Shown: piece by piece, positions 57,996 to 64,000 of the stretch
Layout of the letters: each line of letters starts with the position of its first letter
Position numbering within the stretch: the stretch's first letter is position 1
NCBI RefSeq assembly: GCF_036588685.1
Contig: NC_086384.1
Coordinates: forward strand, 15,948,195-16,012,194
DNA: 64,000 nt
Origin: Mytilus trossulus
Taxonomy: Eukaryota; Mollusca; Bivalvia; Mytilida; Mytilidae
Reading direction: 5' to 3'
Program-made: the position numbers and the translations under genes
Notes under the pieces: model-generated
Seen by the model: the letters and a program-made list of their open reading frames with translations, nothing else
What the model was told of the DNA's origin: nothing
Database searches by the model: none

Positions 57996-59752
57996 ATGGT
58001 TATGTACGTATATCGGACTATATCATACATAATATATCCCGATACACCAATATGGTGTTCCTGCAATGGATTCGTCCGTATGTACGTTCATTTATTTGAT
58101 TGTCCGTTAGAATTCATACCAAAACGACAACAGTACACTTCAAATTTGGTCATCAGCTTGACTGCCATAATGATTTATTACTTGCGAGCAGCACCTCTGA
58201 ATATGTAAGTTAGCATTGATCTGTTTCCAGCTACTCATAATAATTAATTACATGCTAGCAGCACCTCTGTATATGTAAGTTAGCATTGATCTGTTTCCAG
58301 CTACTCATAATGATTTATTACTTACGAGCAGCACCTTTGTATATGTAAGTTAGCATTGATCTGTTTCCAGCTTCTCATAATTATTTATTAATTGCGAGCA
58401 GCACCTCTGTATATGTAAGTTAGCATTGATCTGTTTCCAGCTACTCATAATGATTAATTACATGCGAGCAGCACCTTTGTATATGTAAGTTAGCATTAAT
58501 CTGTTTCCAGCTACTCATAATGATTTATTACTTGCGAGCAGCACCTCTGTATATGTAAGTTAGCATTGATCTGTTTCCAGCTACTCATAATATTTTATTA
58601 CTAACGAGCAGCACCTTTGTATATGTAAGTGAGCATTAATCTGTTTCCAGCTACTCATAATGATTTATTACATGCGAGCAGCATCTTTGTATATGTAAGT
58701 TAGCATTAATCTGTTTCCAGCTACTCATAATGATTTATTACTTGCGAGCAGCACCTCTGTATATGTAAGTTAGCATTGATCTGTTTCCAGCTACTCATAA
58801 TATTTTATTACTTACGAGCAGCACCTTTGTATATGTAAGTTAGCATTGATCTGTTTCCAGCTACTCATAATGATTTATTACTTGCGAGCAGCACCTCTGT
58901 ATATGTAAGTTAGCATTGATCTGTTTCCAGCTACTCATAATGATTTATTACTTGCGAGCAGCACCTTTGTATATGTAAGTTAGCATTGATCTGTTTCCAG
59001 CTACTCATAATGATTAATTACTTGCGAGCAGCACCTCTGTTTATGTAAGTTAGCATTGATCTGTTTCCAGATACTCATAATGATTTATAACTTGCAAGCA
59101 GCACCTCTGTTTATGTAAGTTAGCATTGATCTGTTTCCAGATACTCATAACGATTTATTACTTGCGAGCAGCACCTTTGTATATGTAAGATAGCATTGAT
59201 CTGTTTCCAGCTACTCATAATATTTTATTACATGCGAGCAGCACCTTTGTATATGTAAGTTAGCATTGATCTGTTTCCAGCTTCTCATAATGATTTATTA
59301 CTTGCGAGCAGCACCTTTGTATATGTAAGTTAGCATTGATCTGTTTCCGGCTAATCATAATGATTTATTATTTTCTAGCAGCACCTTTGTATATGTAAGT
59401 TAACATTAATCTGTTTCCAGCTACTCATAATGATTTATTACTTGCGAGCAGCACCTCTGTATATGTAAGTTAGCTTTGATCTGTTTCCAGCTACTCATAA
59501 TGATTTATTACTTGCGAGCAGCACCTTTGTATATGTAAGTTAGCATTGATCTGTGTTCAGCTACTCATAATGATTTATTACTTGCGAGCAGCACCTTTGT
59601 ATATGTAACTTAGCATTAATCTGTTTCCAGCTTCTCATAATGATTTATTACTTGCGAGCAGCACCTTTGTATATGTAAGTAAGCATTGATCTGTTTCCAG
59701 CTACTTTGGGGTACGAGTTGTTGTATGGTGTATGAAATGGTGTAGAACGTAA
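57996..59752 (+). CDS. Candidate small membrane protein, two exons around a 70-bp array
   Basis: Not recognised. Exon A (57996-58204) would read MVMYVYRTISYIIYPDTPIW, then a Cys-containing stretch, LFDCPLEFIPKRQQ and a hydrophobic VISLTAIMIYYLRAAPLN, ending in phase 2 at a GTAAGT donor. Exon B (59701-59752), after CTGTTTCCAG, would continue YFGVRVVVWCMKWCRT and stop. The join is in frame (ATC, Ile), giving about 87 aa with two hydrophobic segments. The open frame extends upstream of the ATG to 57933. It could equally be a chance frame beside the array. Its support is that the array units copy the end of exon A and its donor, just as arrays elsewhere here copy true exon ends. Confidence 0.25.
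58166..59704 (+). repeat. 70-bp minisatellite carrying splice-site consensus, about 22 units
   Basis: Unit: CTACTCATAATGATTTATTA, then CTTGCGAGCAGCACCTCTGT, then ATATGTAAGTTAGCATTGAT, then CTGTTTCCAG. Almost every unit has an intact GTAAGT donor and a TTTCCAG acceptor, bounding a 43-44-base segment with only 26-27 bases between neighbours. Units are about 90-95% identical. The last unit changes after the acceptor to unique sequence (TTTGGGGTACGAG). Confidence 0.97.
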
Positions 59753-61360
59753 ACATGTTCATTTTGTAGGTTTACATATCAAGTATAAGTAATGAAAAAC
59801 CGAACTCTTAAATCGTCGAGTTGTCTTTCGTCGACCAAATAAATAATCTTGTTTACGTCTCTTACATACGTAATAGGAATTTATCTCTAATCAACCAACA
59901 CAAATTTTATTCTATTGTATTTTTAGGATTTAATTCGAGTAACTAAACTTGAATTTATAAGACAAAATTGAGGCTACAATTTGAGTTTTACATAAATGAT
60001 TTTATTCCGAAAGTAGTTCTTATACAGTCATAATCTGTTTTTCTCTAAAATGAAACATTGTTAAGTTACTTCCAGTGTTGTTTGGATACAGCTCACATTA
60101 AACATTTATAATTGATGTTACTTGTAATCTGATCGTCGTCTTAAAGGTATGATTCTCTTGTATTTCTGATCTTCGTATGAAAAATCATTAAAGATGCGCC
60201 CAAAAAACCCACTTAAACCATGTAACCTTTAATTGCTGTTCAGTAGTTGTCAATTGTTGGTGTGATACATAAGTGTTCTCATTTTTTTTTATAGAATAGA
60301 CTGCTGGTTTTTCTGTTTTCTGTTTTACACTTATTCATTTTAGGGGATTTTATGGCCTTTTTTATAGCTTGCTGATCGGTGTGAGCTACGTGTTGAAGAC
60401 CGTATTGTGTATATTTTACTTTTATATATTTTGACTTGTATGACAGTCACATTGTAGTCTTGTATTTTGAAAACAATGTGTGAATATGTTATCGTAGTTG
60501 TTTTTTGTAAAACCTGTCGGATTTTAGGTCCTTAATGCTCCTCGTACATTATTTGACCTTCATGACTTTTTCTTCGAGCGCCATTGATGATTCTTTGGAG
60601 AAAAAAATGGACGTCTTACACTTTCTAGTAAACTATTTGTGTATCATTTAAAAAATACATATATTGTGTTGATAAATAAATTACATTAATCTTTAAAGGA
60701 TATATATCGGTAGATTAATGTGTCTCAAATGAACACATTAGTTATCATTAAATTTTGTATAATAATTGTAGCACGTTATACCTGTTCACGTTATTATTTA
60801 AAAAATATTTTCCAAAGAACCAATGGCAATTCAAATGAAATAAAGAGGTGTGTCTCATGCGGGATTTAACAATTTAACAATTGTTCTATCTAGTTCAAAT
60901 AAGTAAAATAAACAGAGATTAGTGAATCTTAAACCAATGTTAAAAAACATGTCACCAATGTGGATTGCATGGATATATGTCATCATTTTATCGGCTGAAA
61001 GTGGTATTGTATTTTTCTTGTCAAATAATTTTGCAGTTATAATTAATTCTATAGTGGCCTGATTTTAAAATGTATGTTTTACATTTTTATAAAATTTCAA
61101 CTCGTTGATATATAGTTATGCTTAATCCTTATGAAATAATAACTGTAGATGTAAAAATACTACCAATGCCATAATGGATAATGGCGTCTTATGATTGATA
61201 AGGCATCTGCACACTTTTACGCAAAACATTGTATTTGAAGAATACAGCTAAATAGAAATTTTTGAAAAAGGTCTTATTTCTTGTGAAATTAAGCATAATG
61301 TGTTGTTAGTTAAAATCAATTAATTTCATATGTTCAATAGGTAGTGTTTTAATTTGTATT
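59753..61360. other. Intergenic, mostly unassigned
   Basis: A diverged R1-like fragment on the minus strand near 60530-60620 (TCCTTAATGCTCCTCGTAC, TTCGAGCGCCATTGATGA). No gene recognised. Confidence 0.4.
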
Positions 61361-61367
61361 TAAAAAG

Positions 61368-61605
61368 AATGACGAAAGATATCAGAGGAACAGTCAAACT
61401 CATAAATCGAAAAATAAACTGACAACGCTATGGCCAAAAATTAAAAAAGACAAACAGACTAACAATATTACACATGACACAACATAGAAAACTGAGGAAT
61501 AAGCAACACGAACCCAACAAAAATTAGGGTTCACGTGATCGCAGGTGCTCCGGAAGGGTAATAATATCCTGCTCCATATTTGGCACCCGTCGTGTTGCTC
61601 ATGTT
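61368..61605 (-). repeat. R4 repeat
   Basis: ACGAAAGATATCAGAGGAAC, AGTCAAACTCATAAATCG and CAGGTGCTCCGGAAGGGTAA in reverse order of the plus copies. Confidence 0.8.
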
Positions 61606-61782
61606 ACAACAAATTCGGTAAATTGTCTAATTCGGTAGGTCATATTCATTTAACCCATTAACACATCAACAAGTTTTGATGAGAACATTGTAACAATTTT
61701 TAATAAGCTTTAGAACTTAGGTCTATTACTGAAAATACAATCTTGTTTAGAAGTTTCGTTTTCTTTGTAAACGTACTAATAA

Positions 61783-61905
61783 AAGAGGGACAAACGACAC
61801 CAGAGTGACAGTCAAACTCATAGATAAAAACTAAACTGACAACGCCATGGATAAAAAATAATAAAAAAGATAAACAGATGAATATTAGTACACAAGAAAT
61901 GAGTT
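61783..61905 (-). repeat. R4 3' fragment
   Basis: GAGGGACAAACGACACCAGA, CAGTCAAACTCATAGATA, CTGACAACGCCATGG. Confidence 0.75.
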
Positions 61906-61957
61906 GCGGTATGTGTAAAGAATTTTAATTGGTTATTTTGTCTCAGACTAAATAGAT

Positions 61958-62215
61958 TAGTTATCAAAGGTTCCAGGATTATAATCTAGTACGCCAGACG
62001 CGCGTTTCATCTGCAAGACTCATTAGTTACGCTCATATCAAAATATTTATAAAGCCAAACAAGTACAAAGTTGAAGAGTATTGAGGATTCAAAAATTCCC
62101 AAAAGTTGTGCCAAATACGGCTTAGGTAATCTATACCTGGGATAAGAAAATCCTTAATGTTACGAATAATTCAAAGTTTTGTAAACAGGAAATATATAAA
62201 AATGACCATAGAACA
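61958..62215 (+). repeat. R1 repeat, truncated unit
   Basis: GTTCCAGGATTATAATCTAG, GACGCGCGTTTCATCTGC, CCAAATACGGCTTAGGTAAT; lost after AAAAATGACCATAGAAC. Confidence 0.85.
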
Positions 62216-62403
62216 TGGGGACTAACTTGGGGTGAAATGGTTGTCTTTGATCGTAAATGCAAATGCCACATGATTGCCATTTAATATCTCTTTTGTAAAT
62301 CAGCACATTACATTAATATACAACACCAACGTTTCTCTTTTATTGAAATTTTCTATTGTGTTAGCTGTTTAACATTAATTTGTTTTCCATGAATATTTTG
62401 TAG

Positions 62404-62634
62404 CTACATTGGAAATTGCCAAATACAAACAAACAAAGCAATCATCAAATGAAGACTTAATAAATAGACGTTCTTCTAGTGCTGTAGATGGAATTTATGA
62501 ACAGTATCTAATTAGTTCACCGAATTATTGTTCACATACAGGTGTTGTCGATGAACTGGCATGGTGGGCAGTGGATCTTGGTGCAATTTATGACATAAGT
62601 AACGTTGTTATCTTTGGTAGAGCTGACTGTTGTA
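62404..62634 (+). CDS. Fucolectin/F5-8C-like (FTP) domain exon
   Basis: One internal exon, phase 1 to 1, of a secreted or cell-surface protein. Acceptor ATTTTGTAG|CTACATT, donor TGTA|GTAAGT. It reads ATLEIAKYKQTKQSSNED, the strand after RRSSSAVDG, NYCSHTGVVDELAWWAVDLG, then VVIFGRADCC. The pattern (xxATQSS, AVDG, C-T-H-like Cys, WWxVDLG, VVIxxRxDCC) is that of F-type lectin or fucolectin-tachylectin-4-pentraxin-1 (FTP) domains, which bind fucosylated glycans or serve as adhesion modules. Phase 1-1 makes it a shufflable module, and large mollusc families carry it. The exon covers the N-terminal half of a domain; the rest must lie to the right, and no partner exon is visible in 62635-64000. No signal peptide is seen upstream. 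Confidence 0.8.
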
Positions 62635-63066
62635 GTAAGTTTTACTTGAGTCTAGTCTCATCCAACCCAAATAAAATTCCTAACGGAACATTTTGATAAA
62701 TATAGAACCACTAATTCTTACCCGGATAAAAAAAACATTCAAGAAAGTGGTACATATTTTAAGCGAAAATGTTCATACGTATCGCAGTATCTGTCAGTTA
62801 GTTCTGGTTTCAAATGTAAACGTGGGTACTTTGATGACTTTATAAGCCTTGGTTAAAGTATTTTTGAAATAAATTTGAAAAAACCAACAGTATATGCATG
62901 ATAGTAGGGCATATTTGCCCTGTTGTTCAGATAAGAAATAACTTTAATCATACTACCGCGAATCAGTACACTCTAATATGCAATTAGAATCCAGAGATTT
63001 TGTTTTGATAGTTAGCTGTACCTTATGTCTTTATACTAAGGCTTTTATACATCAGAAATAAATTAT
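62635..63066. other. Intron after FTP exon
   Basis: No feature recognised. Confidence 0.45.
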
Positions 63067-63165
63067 CTTAGCTGTATTTGGCAAAACGTTTAGGAATTTT
63101 TGGTCTTTAATGCTCTTCAACTTCGTACTTTATTTGTCCTTTTAAATATTTTTGATTTGACCCAT
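63067..63165 (-). repeat. R1 fragment
   Basis: TAGCTGTATTTGGCAAAACG, TTTTTGGTCTTTAATGCTCT and CAACTTCGTACTTTATTTGT; same variant as 31415-31562. Confidence 0.75.
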
Positions 63166-63458
63166 CGGGTGTAAGTTGTGAACTGATTGATATTTTGTCT
63201 TAGATATACTAGTTGCCAGTTACTGCGAATACTCTCCGATCAAGCTGTGTGTCATTTGGAAACATATCATAAAAATGATAGTAATAATAGTACCTTTATT
63301 TAAAGAGAGATACGCATTTGAACCAATATGCGATAAGGCAATCCACATACACTTTCAACTTCATGAATAAAACATTATAAATCTACTATTACTCACCTAA
63401 GACCAATTGATGGTATATATATATATATGGATAAATCTGTTGTAGAGTTGTGTTCAAA

Positions 63459-63680
63459 GGTACCAGGATTATAATTTAGTACGCCAGACGCGCGTTTCGT
63501 CTACATAAGACTCATCAGTGACGCTCATATCAAAATAGTAATAAACCAAACAAATACAAAGTTGAAGAGCATTGAGGATCCAAAATTCCAAAACGTTGTG
63601 CCAAATACGGCTAAGGTAATCTATGCCTGGGATAAGAAAATCCTTAGTTTTTCGAAAAATTCAAAGTTTTGTATACAGGT
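63459..63680 (+). repeat. R1 repeat, truncated unit
   Basis: TACCAGGATTATAATTTAGT, GACGCGCGTTTCGTCTACAT and CCAAATACGGCTAAGGTAAT; ends at TTTGTATACAGG. Confidence 0.9.
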
Positions 63681-63885
63681 CATTGATTCAGACGTACTTA
63701 TAAATATAATTACTTTCTGTGACTGTATCTTACATTAATTTGTAGGATCCTTTACTATAGATAATTGAGCTGATCTGTAACAATAACATCTCCATGCCTT
63801 GTATATCATGTACTGTAGTGCGCCGTTAGATTAAAACTGACGAGGAAAGGTAACAAAAGGCCACTGAAAGCTTTATTATTGTAGA

Positions 63886-64000
63886 GCCCAGGTGGTCGTG
63901 TTGTTTAGCAAGACGGATGCAGTGCAGGCGATTTGGTGTCACGATATCACAGTAGCATGGGTTCGAATCCCGGCGAGGGAAGAACAAAAAATTTGCGAAG
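63886..64000 (+). mobile_element. tRNA-derived SINE, cut by the window edge
   Basis: GCCCAGGTGGTCGTGTTG head and a perfect pol III B box GGTTCGAATCC at 63960-63970, then CGGCGAGGGAAGAAC. Conceivably a degenerate tRNA, but the long spacing and the continuing non-tRNA tail favour a SINE. Confidence 0.65.

Noticed and set aside
63886-64000. Functional tRNA gene
   Set aside because: The B box is perfect, but the A-to-B layout does not fold as a cloverleaf by eye and the sequence continues into a non-tRNA tail; called a SINE.

Overview
This 64 kb window is eukaryotic and AT-rich, with sparse multi-exon genes, GT-AG introns and dense interspersed repeats. Several repeat families here (for example the one built around ACGCGCGTTTCGTCTACAT and the one with CCGGAGCACCTGAGAT) are ones I associate with marine mussels, so a bivalve, most likely Mytilus, is the best guess. 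That is recognition from memory, not a database result. There is no bacterial operon, CRISPR array or rRNA.

Gene layout. (1) 9264-10589, minus: the first two coding exons of an EEF1AKMT4-like lysine methyltransferase; later exons are not seen. (2) 17706-24613, plus: complete five-exon TRAPPC4 (217 aa), a vesicle-tethering TRAPP subunit. (3) 28593-31018, minus: complete three-exon GPR157-like receptor (331 aa). (4) 36646-53955, plus: complete seven-exon membrane guanylate cyclase with an N-terminal NIT sensor domain (600 aa). (5) 57996-59752, plus: a weak two-exon candidate wrapped around a 70-bp tandem array. (6) 62404-62634, plus: one exon of a fucolectin/F5-8C-like (FTP) domain protein running off the right side. 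All splice phases given for genes 1-4 were checked by joining codons across introns.

Repeat layout. 1-8.9 kb is almost pure repeat: a 1.25-kb tandem duplication, a MITE, a ~120-bp minisatellite, and a decayed LINE ORF2 inside inverted arms of a ~490-bp repeat. 10.8-16.6 kb holds paired repeats and terminal-inverted-repeat elements. The TRAPPC4 introns carry at least five terminal-inverted-repeat or hairpin insertions. GPR157 lies between inverted copies of an ~0.75-kb composite repeat. The cyclase introns hold many short repeat fragments.

The most striking pattern is that several tandem duplications or arrays are rooted in coding exon edges. They cover EEF1AKMT4 exon 2 (2 copies, 74 bp), TRAPPC4 exon 2 (2 copies, 45 bp), cyclase exon 6 (about 16 copies, 52 bp), cyclase terminal exon 7 (about 12 diverged copies, 62 bp) and the orphan exon at 58.2 kb (about 22 copies, 70 bp). 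In four of the five the copied unit includes a splice donor; in the fifth it includes the stop codon and seeds AATAAA signals. The genes are otherwise unrelated and show no joint pathway.
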